Below are positions 35,786 to 44,159 of a stretch of DNA of 64,000 nucleotides, one piece after another. The notes beneath the pieces are model-generated. The model saw nothing but the letters and a program-made list of their open reading frames with translations, did not search any database and was not told the origin of the DNA. The translations under genes and the position numbers were made by a program. The DNA comes from Paracoccaceae bacterium (lineage in GTDB: Bacteria > Pseudomonadota > Alphaproteobacteria > Rhodobacterales > Rhodobacteraceae): positions 1-64,000 of the forward strand of contig JAOADN010000005.1 of the NCBI GenBank assembly GCA_026417295.1, written 5' to 3'. Within the stretch, counting starts at the first letter, position 1, and every line of letters starts with the position of its first letter.

Positions 35786-36571
35786 ATGATCGTCGTCGAG
35801 GATCTTCACAAGCATTTCGGCGGCTTCCGCGCCGTGGACGGCGCCTCGCTCGAGATCGCCACGGGCTCGATCACCGGGCTGATCGGCCCGAACGGGGCGG
35901 GCAAGTCCACCCCGTTCAACGTCATCGCCGGGGTCTACCGGCCGACCTCGGGCCGCGTGCTGATGGACGGCGAGGACATCACCGGCCTGCCGCCGCATGC
36001 GCTTTTCCACAAGGGCCTGCTGCGCACCTTCCAGATCGCGCACGAGTTCCACTCGATGACCGTGCGCGAGAACCTGATGATGGTGCCTGCCGGCCAGTCC
36101 GGCGAGGGGCTCATGAACGCCTTCTTCCGCCGCCGGATCATCCGCGAGGAAGAGGCGCGGCTGGCCCGCCGGGCCGACGAGGTTCTGGACTTCCTGACCA
36201 TCTCGCATCTGGCCGAGGAACGCGCGGGAAACCTCTCGGGCGGCCAGAAGAAGCTTCTCGAGCTCGGCCGGACGATGATGGTCGAGGCCAAGGTCGTCTT
36301 TCTCGACGAGGTCGGCGCCGGCGTGAACCGGACGCTGCTCAACACCATCGGCGACGCCATCGTCCGGCTGAACAGGGAACGCGGCTACACCTTCTGCGTG
36401 ATCGAGCACGACATGGACTTCATCGCCCGGCTCTGCGATCCGGTGATCGTCATGGCCGAGGGCAAGGTCCTGGCCAGGGGGTCCTCGGACGAGATCATGA
36501 AGAACGAGGCGGTCATCGAGGCCTATCTCGGCCGCGGCCTGAAGAACCGGGTGAAGGAGGGGGTGGCGTGA
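35786..36571 (+). CDS. livG: Branched-chain-amino-acid-type ABC transporter ATPase (LivG-like)
   Basis: This is a 261-residue ABC ATPase. The Walker A motif reads GPNGAGKSTPFN, with Pro where almost all relatives have Leu after GKST/GKTT. The signature is LSGGQKK and Walker B is VVFLDEVGAGVN. The LivG-type C-terminal extension (CVIEHDMDFIARLCDPVIVMAEGKVL) is present. The ATG at 35786 begins MIVVEDLHKHFGGFRAVDG, the normal start. Its stop overlaps the livF GTG start. Confidence 0.9.
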   Translation: MIVVEDLHKHFGGFRAVDGASLEIATGSITGLIGPNGAGKSTPFNVIAGVYRPTSGRVLMDGEDITGLPPHALFHKGLLRTFQIAHEFHSMTVRENLMMVPAGQSGEGLMNAFFRRRIIREEEARLARRADEVLDFLTISHLAEERAGNLSGGQKKLLELGRTMMVEAKVVFLDEVGAGVNRTLLNTIGDAIVRLNRERGYTFCVIEHDMDFIARLCDPVIVMAEGKVLARGSSDEIMKNEAVIEAYLGRGLKNRVKEGVA

Positions 36572-37287
36572 CCGCCGGGACCGAGCCCTTCCTGATCGGC
36601 GACCAGATGACCGGCGGCTACGGGCCGACCGACATCCTGCATGCCTGCACGCTGAGCGTCGACAAGGGCAAGATCGCGGTGATCGTCGGCCCGAACGGGG
36701 CGGGCAAGTCCACCGCCATGAAGGCCGTCTTCGGCATGCTCCGCCTGCGCGGCGGCCATGTGCGCATCCGCGGCGAGGACATCACCCACCTCTCCCCGCG
36801 CGAGCGCGTCGGGAAGGGCATGGCCTTCGTGCCGCAGACCAACAACGTCTTTCCCTCGATGACCGTCGAGGAGAACCTCGAGATGGGCGCCTTCCTGCGC
36901 CGCGACGACATCCGGGCGTCGATGGAACAGGTCTACACCCTCTTCCCGATCCTCAAGCAGAAGCGCCGGCAGGCAGCGGGCGAACTGTCCGGCGGCCAGC
37001 GCCAGCAGGTCGCCGTCGGCCGGGCGCTGATGACCGACCCCGAGGTCCTCATGCTCGACGAGCCGACCGCGGGGGTCAGCCCCATCGTGATGGACGAGCT
37101 CTTCGACCGCATCATCGAGGTCGCCCGCGCCGGCATCACCATCCTGATGGTGGAACAGAACGCCCGCCAGGCGCTGGAGATCGCCGATACCGGCTTCGTC
37201 CTGGTGCAGGGGCGCAACGCCTATACCGACACGGGCAAGGCCCTGCTCGCCAATCCCGAAGTGCGCCGGACCTTCCTGGGAGGATGA
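36568..37287 (+). CDS. livF: Branched-chain-amino-acid-type ABC transporter ATPase (LivF-like)
   Basis: This is a 239-residue ABC ATPase: Walker A GPNGAGKST, signature LSGGQRQQ, Walker B VLMLDEPTAGVSP, and VEQNARQAL switch region. The GTG start overlaps the livG stop (GTGA), and GGAGGGGG precedes it. It is followed directly by a small exported protein and the permease genes. Confidence 0.9.
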   Translation: MTAGTEPFLIGDQMTGGYGPTDILHACTLSVDKGKIAVIVGPNGAGKSTAMKAVFGMLRLRGGHVRIRGEDITHLSPRERVGKGMAFVPQTNNVFPSMTVEENLEMGAFLRRDDIRASMEQVYTLFPILKQKRRQAAGELSGGQRQQVAVGRALMTDPEVLMLDEPTAGVSPIVMDELFDRIIEVARAGITILMVEQNARQALEIADTGFVLVQGRNAYTDTGKALLANPEVRRTFLGG

Positions 37288-37289
37288 GG

Positions 37290-37688
37290 ATGCGCGCCGC
37301 CCTTTCCGGCCTTTCCGCCCTTTCCGCCCGTTCGGCCCCTGCCGCGGTCCTTGCCGTGCTTGCCGCCGCGCCCGCTCCGGCCGAGGGGCGGCACGACCCC
37401 GTCCTCGACTGCACCTTCGGCACCGAGTCGGTGAGCGTTCTTCAGGACGGCGACGGGTTCCGCATCGCCGTCGGCGGCCAGACCTTTCCGGCGGTGCTGG
37501 CCCGTCCCGGCCCGGTCGGGCGCGTGGTGGGCATCTTCGCCATGCTGGACGCCGGCCCGGTGATGATCGCCGTCCAGACGACCAGGGGCCAGACCGAGCA
37601 CATGGCCGAGATCCTCGCCTCCACCGAGGCGAAGGGCGCGCTGGCCACACGTTCCACCCGCGGCACCTGCACGGAGGCGACACCCTGA
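37290..37688 (+). CDS. Small exported protein embedded in the liv-type operon
   Basis: The protein is 132 residues and of unknown family. An Ala-rich signal peptide ends around APAPAEG. The mature part of about 100 residues has two Cys (in LDCTFG and in TRGTCTEA) that could form a periplasmic disulfide. I prefer the ATG at 37290, which has GGGAGG at proper distance; the ATG at 37284 overlaps the livF stop. Its stop shares one base with the livH start. Translational coupling between livF and livH suggests an accessory of this transporter. Confidence 0.7.
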   Translation: MRAALSGLSALSARSAPAAVLAVLAAAPAPAEGRHDPVLDCTFGTESVSVLQDGDGFRIAVGGQTFPAVLARPGPVGRVVGIFAMLDAGPVMIAVQTTRGQTEHMAEILASTEAKGALATRSTRGTCTEATP

Positions 37689-38698
37689 TGGATGTCCTGA
37701 ACGGCCTCGTCCTCTTGATGAACTTCGTCGTCGTGCCGGCGCTGTCCTACGGTTCGCAGCTGGCGCTCGGGGCGCTGGGCGTGACGCTGATCTACGGCAT
37801 CCTGCGCTTCTCGAACTTCGCGCATGGCGACACGATGGCCTTCGGGACGGGCATCACCATCCTCGGCACCTGGGGCCTCCAGGCCTGGGGCGTGACGCTC
37901 GGCATCCTGCCCACGGCGCTGCTGGCCCTGCCGCTCGGCATCCTCGTCACCATGGGGATCGTCCTCGTGACCGACCGCGTCGTCTACCGCTTCTACCGCC
38001 GGCAGCGCGCCAGGCCGGTGATCCTGGTCATCGCCTCGGTCGGGGTCATGTTCATCATGAACGCGCTGACGCGGTTCATCATCGGCACCGACGACCGCGC
38101 CTTCGCGGACGGGCCGCGCTTCCTCGTGAACGCCCCCGCCTTCAAGGCGGCGACCGGGCTTGACGAGGGGCTGTCGATCAAGGCCACCGCCGCCCTGACG
38201 GTGGTCGTCGCCGTCATCGCGGTGGGGCTGCTCTTCTGGTTCCTCAACAGCACGCGCACCGGCAAGTCGATGCGCGCCTATTCGGACAACGAGGATCTGG
38301 CGCTGCTCTCGGGCATCAACCCCGAACGCGTGGTCACCATCACCTGGATCATCGCCACCACCCTCGCGGTGACCGCGGGCGTGCTCTATGGCCTGGACAA
38401 GTCCTTCCGGCCCTTCAACTACTACGCCCTCCTGCTGCCCACCTTCGCCGCCGCGATCGTCGGCGGTCTCGGCAATCCGCTCGGCGCCATCGCGGGCGGC
38501 TTCCTGATCGCCTTCTCGGAAGTCAGCTTCACCTACGCCTTCAAGAAGGTCGTGGGCTACCTGACCCCCGGCACCTGGGAACCCCCGGGCCTCGTCCAGC
38601 TCCTGTCGACCGACTACAAGTTCGCCGTGTCGTTCACGATCCTGATCATCGTCCTGCTCTTCCGCCCGACGGGCATCTTCAGGGGGAAGTCGGCATGA
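37688..38698 (+). CDS. livH: Branched-chain-amino-acid-type ABC transporter permease (LivH-like)
   Basis: This is a 336-residue permease with about eight membrane segments. The family start is LALGALGVTLIYGILRFSNFAHGD and the coupling loop region is AIVGGLGNPLGAIAGGFLIA. The ATG overlaps the previous stop by one base, and the stop overlaps livM (ATGA). Confidence 0.92.
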   Translation: MDVLNGLVLLMNFVVVPALSYGSQLALGALGVTLIYGILRFSNFAHGDTMAFGTGITILGTWGLQAWGVTLGILPTALLALPLGILVTMGIVLVTDRVVYRFYRRQRARPVILVIASVGVMFIMNALTRFIIGTDDRAFADGPRFLVNAPAFKAATGLDEGLSIKATAALTVVVAVIAVGLLFWFLNSTRTGKSMRAYSDNEDLALLSGINPERVVTITWIIATTLAVTAGVLYGLDKSFRPFNYYALLLPTFAAAIVGGLGNPLGAIAGGFLIAFSEVSFTYAFKKVVGYLTPGTWEPPGLVQLLSTDYKFAVSFTILIIVLLFRPTGIFRGKSA

Positions 38699-40047
38699 GC
38701 CAGAACCGCGTCGCCGAACGGCACGGATCGCAGCGGATGCGCGCGGCCGTCCTCTTCGCCCTTGTCGGCCTGCTGTTCCTGCTCGAGGCGCTGACCGGCA
38801 GCTGGAACACCATGCTCGGCATCTTCAACATGGCGCTCGTCTCGGCGATCATGGCGCTGGGCGTGAACATGCAGTGGGGCTATGCCGGGCTGTTCAACGT
38901 GGGCATCGTCGGCTTCGTCGCCCTCGGCGGGCTCGCGCCGGTCCTCATCTCGATCCCGCCGAACCACGAAGCCCTCGCCGCCGGCGGCTGGCGCATCCCC
39001 GTGGCGCTGCTCGTCGGCGTCCTCGCCATCATCGCCGCCATCCTCGTCTACGGGCGCACCCGCGGCCGGCTGCGCGGGATCGCCGTCACCGCGATCCTTA
39101 TCGGCGGCTTCGTCCTCTACCGCGCGATCTTCGACCCGGCGGTCGAGATCGTCGAGACCACGAACCCTTCCTTCGCCGGCAACATCGGCGGCCTCGGCAT
39201 CAACCGCATCTTCGGCCTGCATGTCGGCGTCCTGCTCGCCTGGCCCGTCGGGATGCTGCTGGCCGCCGGCGCCGCCTGGGTGATCGGCAAGATCGCCCTG
39301 GGGCTGCGGTCGGACTACCTGGCGATCGCCACGCTGGGGATCGGCGAGATCATCATCGCCGTGCTGAAGAACGAGGACTGGCTGGCGCGCGGCGTCAAGA
39401 ACATGACCAACATCCCCCGCCCCGTGCCCTACGAGGTGGACCTCCAGCAGAGCACCTACTGGCAGGGCTGGGCCGCCGCCTTCGGCACCGACCCGGTCAC
39501 CTTCTCGACGATCTTCGTCAAGCTCTGCTGGATGGCGCTGTTCCTCGTCATCCTTCTGGGCATCATCTGGCTCAGCGAACGCGCGATCAACAGCCCCTGG
39601 GGCCGCATGATGCGGGCGATCCGCGACAACGAGACCGCCGCCGAGGCGATGGGCAAGGACGTGACGCGGCGCCACCTGCAGATCTTCGTCATCGGTTCGG
39701 CCGTCTGCGGACTGGCCGGCGCGATGATGGTCACGATGAACGGCGTCCTCGTCCCGTCCGAATACACGCCCCTGCGCTATACCTTCCTTGTCTGGGTCAT
39801 GGTCATCGTCGGCGGCTCGGGCAACAACTGGGGTTCGGTCCTCGGCGCCTTCCTCATCTACTACCTCTACATCAAGGTCGGCGACTGGGGCCCCTCGCTG
39901 ATGCACAGCCTGACGGCGGGCATGCAGCCCGGCCCGATCAAGGACCACCTCGTCGACAGCGCCGCCCACATGCGGATGATGACTCTCGGCGTGATCCTGC
40001 TTCTGGTGCTGCGCTTCAGTCCGCGGGGCCTTCTGCCCGAACGCTAG
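38695..40047 (+). CDS. livM: Branched-chain-amino-acid-type ABC transporter permease (LivM-like)
   Basis: This is a 450-residue permease, longer than typical LivM (about 320-430) because of an extra membrane/periplasmic segment near residues 100-180. Family features are GVNMQWGYAGLFNVGIVGFVALGG, SDYLAIATLGIGEIII and MRAIRDNETAAEAMG. It completes the transporter; the amine dehydrogenase-like gene follows after a 130-base gap. Confidence 0.92.
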   Translation: MSQNRVAERHGSQRMRAAVLFALVGLLFLLEALTGSWNTMLGIFNMALVSAIMALGVNMQWGYAGLFNVGIVGFVALGGLAPVLISIPPNHEALAAGGWRIPVALLVGVLAIIAAILVYGRTRGRLRGIAVTAILIGGFVLYRAIFDPAVEIVETTNPSFAGNIGGLGINRIFGLHVGVLLAWPVGMLLAAGAAWVIGKIALGLRSDYLAIATLGIGEIIIAVLKNEDWLARGVKNMTNIPRPVPYEVDLQQSTYWQGWAAAFGTDPVTFSTIFVKLCWMALFLVILLGIIWLSERAINSPWGRMMRAIRDNETAAEAMGKDVTRRHLQIFVIGSAVCGLAGAMMVTMNGVLVPSEYTPLRYTFLVWVMVIVGGSGNNWGSVLGAFLIYYLYIKVGDWGPSLMHSLTAGMQPGPIKDHLVDSAAHMRMMTLGVILLLVLRFSPRGLLPER

Positions 40048-40096
40048 GGGCAGGACGGGCGCCGTGCCGCCCGGCCCCCGGCGCGACCTGCGAAAA

Positions 40097-40113
40097 GCGA
40101 CGCGAAATGTCGC
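40097..40113. promoter_or_regulatory. GCGAC-N7-GTCGC inverted repeat upstream of the amine dehydrogenase gene
   Basis: The repeat contains a TGTCGC half-site like the one in front of the GlxA-type regulator and lies about 65 bases before the start codon. Confidence 0.35.
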
Positions 40114-40177
40114 CGGCGGCTAGAGCGCGGCGTGCCGCTCTGCAATGATGGCGCGAATTGAGCGGGAGACGCAGCCC

Positions 40178-42598
40178 ATGAAGACGCATACCAGGGTTCT
40201 TGTCATCGGCGGCGGTGTCGTCGGCTGTTCGGTGCTCTACCACCTGACCAAGCTCGGCTGGAAGGACGTCATGCTGGTCGAGCGGTCCGAGCTGACCTCG
40301 GGCTCGACCTGGCACGCCGCGGGCGGCTTTCACACGCTGAACGGCGACACCAACATGGCCGCGCTGCAGGGCTACACGATCGGGCTCTACAAGGAGCTCG
40401 AGGCGATCAGCGGCCTGTCCTGCGGGCTGCACCATGTGGGCGGCATCACGCTGGCCGACAACCAGGCACGCTTCGAGATGCTGGTGGCAGAACGCGCCAA
40501 GCACCGCTACATGGGCCTGCATACCGAGATCCTGACCCCCGCCGAGATCGCCGCGCGGACCGACGGGCTGGTCAACACCGAGGGCCTCGTCGGCGGCCTC
40601 TACGACCCGCTCGACGGCCATCTCGACCCTTCCGGCACGACCCATGCCTATGCCAGGGCGGCGCGGCTGGGCGGGGCCGAGATCGTGCTCCACAACCGGG
40701 TGCTGGAGACCAACCCCCGCCCCGACGGGACCTGGGACGTGGTCACCGAGAAGGGCACGATCCATGCCGAGCACGTGGTGAACGCCGCCGGCCTCTGGGC
40801 GCGCGAGGTCGGGGCGATGGCGGGCATCTACCTGCCTTTGCTGCCGATGGCCCACCAGTATCTCGTCACCGACGACATCCCCGAGATCGTGGCGATCCTC
40901 GGCCAGGGGCGCGAATTCCCCCATGTCATCGACCCGGGCGGCGAAAGCTACCTGCGCCAGGAGGGGCGCGGCTTCGTCATCGGCTTCTACGAGAAGCGCG
41001 CCGAGGGCTGGTCGCTCGACGCCACGCCCTGGACCTTCGGCCACGAGCTGCTGCCCGACGACCTCGACAAGGTGTCGGAATCCGTGGAATTCGCCTATCG
41101 CCGCTTCCCGGTCCTCGAACGCACCGGCGTGAAGCGTGTGATCCACGGCCCCTTCACCTTCGCCCCCGACGGCAATCCCCTGATCGGCCCGGTCCCCGGC
41201 CTGCGCAACTACTGGTCGGCCTGCGCCGTCATGGCCGGCTTCAGCCAGGGCGGCGGCATGGGCAAGAGCCTCGCCGAATGGATGATCCACGGCGAGACCG
41301 AGGTCGATCCCCGCGGCTTCGACGTGGCCCGCTTCGGCACCTGGACAAGCCCCGGCTACACGATCCCCAAGGTGATCGAGAACTACAGGATGCGGTTCTC
41401 GGTCAGCTACCCCAACGAGGAACGCCCCGCCGCCCGGCCCTTCCGCACGACGCCCATGTACGACATCTTCGACGGGATGGGCGCCGTCTGGGGCCAGCAG
41501 TACGGGCTCGAGGTGGTGAACTACTTCGCGCTTCCGGGCGAGCCGCGCTACGAGACGCCCTCCTTCCGCCGCTCGAACGCCTGGGAGGCGACGGCCCGCG
41601 AGGTGCGCGCCGTGCGCGAAGGGGTGGGGATCAACGAGATCCAGAACTTCGGCAAGTTCCGCGTGCGGGGCCGCAATGCCCGCGCCTGGCTCGACACGAT
41701 GATGGCGGGCGCGATCCCGCAGCCCGGTCGCCTGTCGCTGACCCCCATGCTCAGCCCCCGGGGCCGGATCTTCGGCGACTTCACCGTCACCTGCCTGTCC
41801 GAGCAGGAATTCCAGATCACCGGCAGCTACGGCGCGCAGGATTTCCACCGCCGCTGGTTCGAGCGCCATGCCGAACCCGGCGTCACGGTCGAGAACGTGT
41901 CGGACCGCATCACCGGCTTCCAGATCGCCGGCCCGAAGGCGACCGAGCTTCTGTCGCGCGTCACGCGGGCCGATGTCTCGACCGCGGCCTTCCGCTTCAT
42001 GGACGCACGCCAGATCACCGTCGGCATGGCGCCCTGCCTGGTGCAGCGCGTCAGCTACACGGGCGACCTCGGCTACGAGATCTTCACCGACTTCATGAAC
42101 CAGCGCGCGCTCTGGCACGCGCTTTGGCAGGCCGGGCAGGACCTCGGGCTGCGCCCCTTCGGGATGCGGGCCATGATGTCGCTCAGGCTCGACAAGCTCT
42201 TCGGGTCCTGGAGCCGCGAGTTCAGCCCCGACTACTTCCCCGGCGAGACGGGCATCGACCGCTTCATCCGCTGGAACAAGGAGGCCGACTGGATCGGCAA
42301 GGCCGCGGCGCTGAAGGAAAAGGCCGAGGGGCCGAAACGCCGTCTCTGCGCCTTCGTCGTCGATGCCGCCGATGCGGACGTTGTCGCCTACGAACCGATC
42401 TGGGTGAAGGACAGGGTCGTGGGATTCTGCACCTCGGGCGGGTTCTCGCACTGGACCGGCAGGTCCGTGGCCCAGGGCTTCCTTCCGGCCGACCTGCTGG
42501 ATACCCGCGAGGTCGAGATCGAGATCCTGGGCGAGAGGCGCCGGGCCACGCGGGTCGACGGGCCGATCTGGGACGACGGCGGGCGGATGCGCGGCTGA
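40178..42598 (+). CDS. Dimethylglycine/sarcosine dehydrogenase-like FAD/GcvT oxidoreductase
   Basis: This is an 806-residue flavoprotein. The N-terminal FAD-binding DAO domain (residues 1-370, VLVIGGGVVGCSVLYHL) is followed by an FAO_M linker and a C-terminal glycine-cleavage-T domain (from about 430) that binds tetrahydrofolate. His46 in GSTWHAAGG is at the position that covalently binds FAD in dimethylglycine dehydrogenase. The reaction is likely oxidative N-demethylation with formaldehyde captured by folate. The substrate among dimethylglycine, sarcosine and analogues is unresolved. The start at 40178 follows GGGAGA. Confidence 0.88.
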   Translation: MKTHTRVLVIGGGVVGCSVLYHLTKLGWKDVMLVERSELTSGSTWHAAGGFHTLNGDTNMAALQGYTIGLYKELEAISGLSCGLHHVGGITLADNQARFEMLVAERAKHRYMGLHTEILTPAEIAARTDGLVNTEGLVGGLYDPLDGHLDPSGTTHAYARAARLGGAEIVLHNRVLETNPRPDGTWDVVTEKGTIHAEHVVNAAGLWAREVGAMAGIYLPLLPMAHQYLVTDDIPEIVAILGQGREFPHVIDPGGESYLRQEGRGFVIGFYEKRAEGWSLDATPWTFGHELLPDDLDKVSESVEFAYRRFPVLERTGVKRVIHGPFTFAPDGNPLIGPVPGLRNYWSACAVMAGFSQGGGMGKSLAEWMIHGETEVDPRGFDVARFGTWTSPGYTIPKVIENYRMRFSVSYPNEERPAARPFRTTPMYDIFDGMGAVWGQQYGLEVVNYFALPGEPRYETPSFRRSNAWEATAREVRAVREGVGINEIQNFGKFRVRGRNARAWLDTMMAGAIPQPGRLSLTPMLSPRGRIFGDFTVTCLSEQEFQITGSYGAQDFHRRWFERHAEPGVTVENVSDRITGFQIAGPKATELLSRVTRADVSTAAFRFMDARQITVGMAPCLVQRVSYTGDLGYEIFTDFMNQRALWHALWQAGQDLGLRPFGMRAMMSLRLDKLFGSWSREFSPDYFPGETGIDRFIRWNKEADWIGKAAALKEKAEGPKRRLCAFVVDAADADVVAYEPIWVKDRVVGFCTSGGFSHWTGRSVAQGFLPADLLDTREVEIEILGERRRATRVDGPIWDDGGRMRG

Positions 42599-42675
42599 GC
42601 GCCGCCCATGGCCCGCCGGCCCGCTTGATCGCCGGGCCCGGGCGCCTATCCTGACCGGAAGCGCCGGAGGGGCCC

Positions 42676-43275
42676 ATGGTCGACGTGGCGATCCTCGTCC
42701 CCGCAGCGGGGGCTTCGTCCCGCATGCGGGGCACCGACAAGCTGCTCGAGCCGGTCGACGGCACCAGCGCGCTGCGCCGGGCCGCGGCGATGGCGGCGCG
42801 CGTCGCCCCGCGTGTCTTCGTCACCCTGCCCGAAGGCGGGCCGCACGCAGCCCCGCGCCAGGCCGAGCTCTCGGGCCTCGGCGTGACGGCCCTGCCCCTG
42901 CCCGACGCGCATGAGGGCATGGCCGCGTCGCTGCGCGCCGGCGCCGCCGCGGCGGGCAATGCCGACGGGCTGATGATCCTGCTGCCCGACATGCCCGACA
43001 TCGGCGAGGACGATCTCCGCCTGCTTCTGGCCGTCTTCGCCGAAGAACCCGCCTGCCCGGCCCGCCTCGGCACGCCCGACGCGCGGGACGGCCATCCGGT
43101 CATCCTGCCGCTGCGGCTGTTTCCGGGGCTCCTCGTCCTGACCGGCGACGAAGGCGCCCGCCGCGTCCTTGCCGGAGAGGAGGTCAACCTCGTCCTGCTC
43201 GACGACGACCGCGCCCTGCGCGACCTCGACACGCCCGAGGACTGGGCGCGCTGGCGCCGGCTGCGCGGTCAGTAG
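42676..43275 (+). CDS. MobA/MocA-like nucleotidyltransferase
   Basis: This is a 199-residue NTP-transferase. The nucleotide-binding motif is LVPAAGASSRMRGTDKLLEPV, the metal site MILLPDMPDIG, and the substrate loop DGHPVILPLRLFPGL. MocA transfers CMP to molybdopterin, giving the cytosine dinucleotide used by CO dehydrogenase-type enzymes. This protein is therefore a candidate partner of coxSLM, 36 kb away. GGAGGGG precedes the ATG. The 3' end overlaps the convergent TauE/SafE gene by seven bases. Confidence 0.8.
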   Translation: MVDVAILVPAAGASSRMRGTDKLLEPVDGTSALRRAAAMAARVAPRVFVTLPEGGPHAAPRQAELSGLGVTALPLPDAHEGMAASLRAGAAAAGNADGLMILLPDMPDIGEDDLRLLLAVFAEEPACPARLGTPDARDGHPVILPLRLFPGLLVLTGDEGARRVLAGEEVNLVLLDDDRALRDLDTPEDWARWRRLRGQ

Positions 43276-44087
43276 CCGGCCGCCTTGCGCAGCATGTTCA
43301 GCGCCACCACGGCCAGAAAGACGGCGAAGATGCGCTTCAGCGGTCCGGGATCGGTCGCGTGCGCCAGGCGCACGCCCCAGGGCGCCGTCACCAGCGTCAT
43401 GGCGATGACGATGGCGAAGGCGGGCAGGTTCACCGCGCCTATGGTGAAGGGCGGCGGATGGGCGATGTCCATCATCAGGAAGCCCGCGATCGAGGGCAGC
43501 GCGATGGCCACGCCGAACCCCGCCGCCGTGGCGACGGCACGGTGGATCGGCACCGAATATAGGCTCATCAGCGGCACCCCGAAGGACCCCCCGCCGATCC
43601 CCATGAGCACCGACAGGAACCCCACGCCCGGCGACAGGACGGCGCGCAGGGGCCCCTTCGGCATTGCCGGCCCCAGCCGCCACCTTTCGCCGCCGAGGCC
43701 CAGATAGGCCGCGACGAACAGCGCCAGAAGGCCGAAGATCGCCTGCAGGGCCGCCGTCCTCAGCGCCGAGACGACGAAGACCGCAAGCACCGCGCCGACG
43801 GCGATGCCCGGCGCCCAGCCCTTCAGGATCGTCCAGTCCACCGCGCCGCGCCGGTTGTGCGCGAGGAGCGAGCGGGCCGAGGTGACGATGATCGTGGCAA
43901 GCGACGTGCCAAGGCAGACCTGCATGAGCTGGTCGCCGCCATAGCCGAGATGGCCGAAGGCATAAAGGAAGGCGGGCACCAGCACGATCCCGCCGCCGAC
44001 GCCCAGAAGGCCCGCGATGACCCCGGCGAAGGCGCCGATCGCGGCAAGAAGGGCCGCCATCAGGACGATCTCGGTCATCGGGGGCAT
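43269..44087 (-). CDS. TauE/SafE-family sulfite/organosulfur exporter
   Basis: This is a 272-residue membrane protein with about eight hydrophobic segments. Family motifs are GLLGVGGGIVLVPAFLY near residue 28 and the repeated MGIGGGSFGVPLMSLY in the second half. Members move sulfite, sulfoacetate or similar anions. The start may be the ATG at 44087 or the one three codons later. It is downstream of dusA on the same strand. Confidence 0.88.
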   Translation of the reverse strand: MPPMTEIVLMAALLAAIGAFAGVIAGLLGVGGGIVLVPAFLYAFGHLGYGGDQLMQVCLGTSLATIIVTSARSLLAHNRRGAVDWTILKGWAPGIAVGAVLAVFVVSALRTAALQAIFGLLALFVAAYLGLGGERWRLGPAMPKGPLRAVLSPGVGFLSVLMGIGGGSFGVPLMSLYSVPIHRAVATAAGFGVAIALPSIAGFLMMDIAHPPPFTIGAVNLPAFAIVIAMTLVTAPWGVRLAHATDPGPLKRIFAVFLAVVALNMLRKAAGY

Positions 44088-44159
44088 GGCGTCTCCTTCC
44101 CGGCCATCCTCGCCCGCCGGGCGGCGAGGCGCAAGGCGCCGCGTCCCGGCGGCCCCGCC

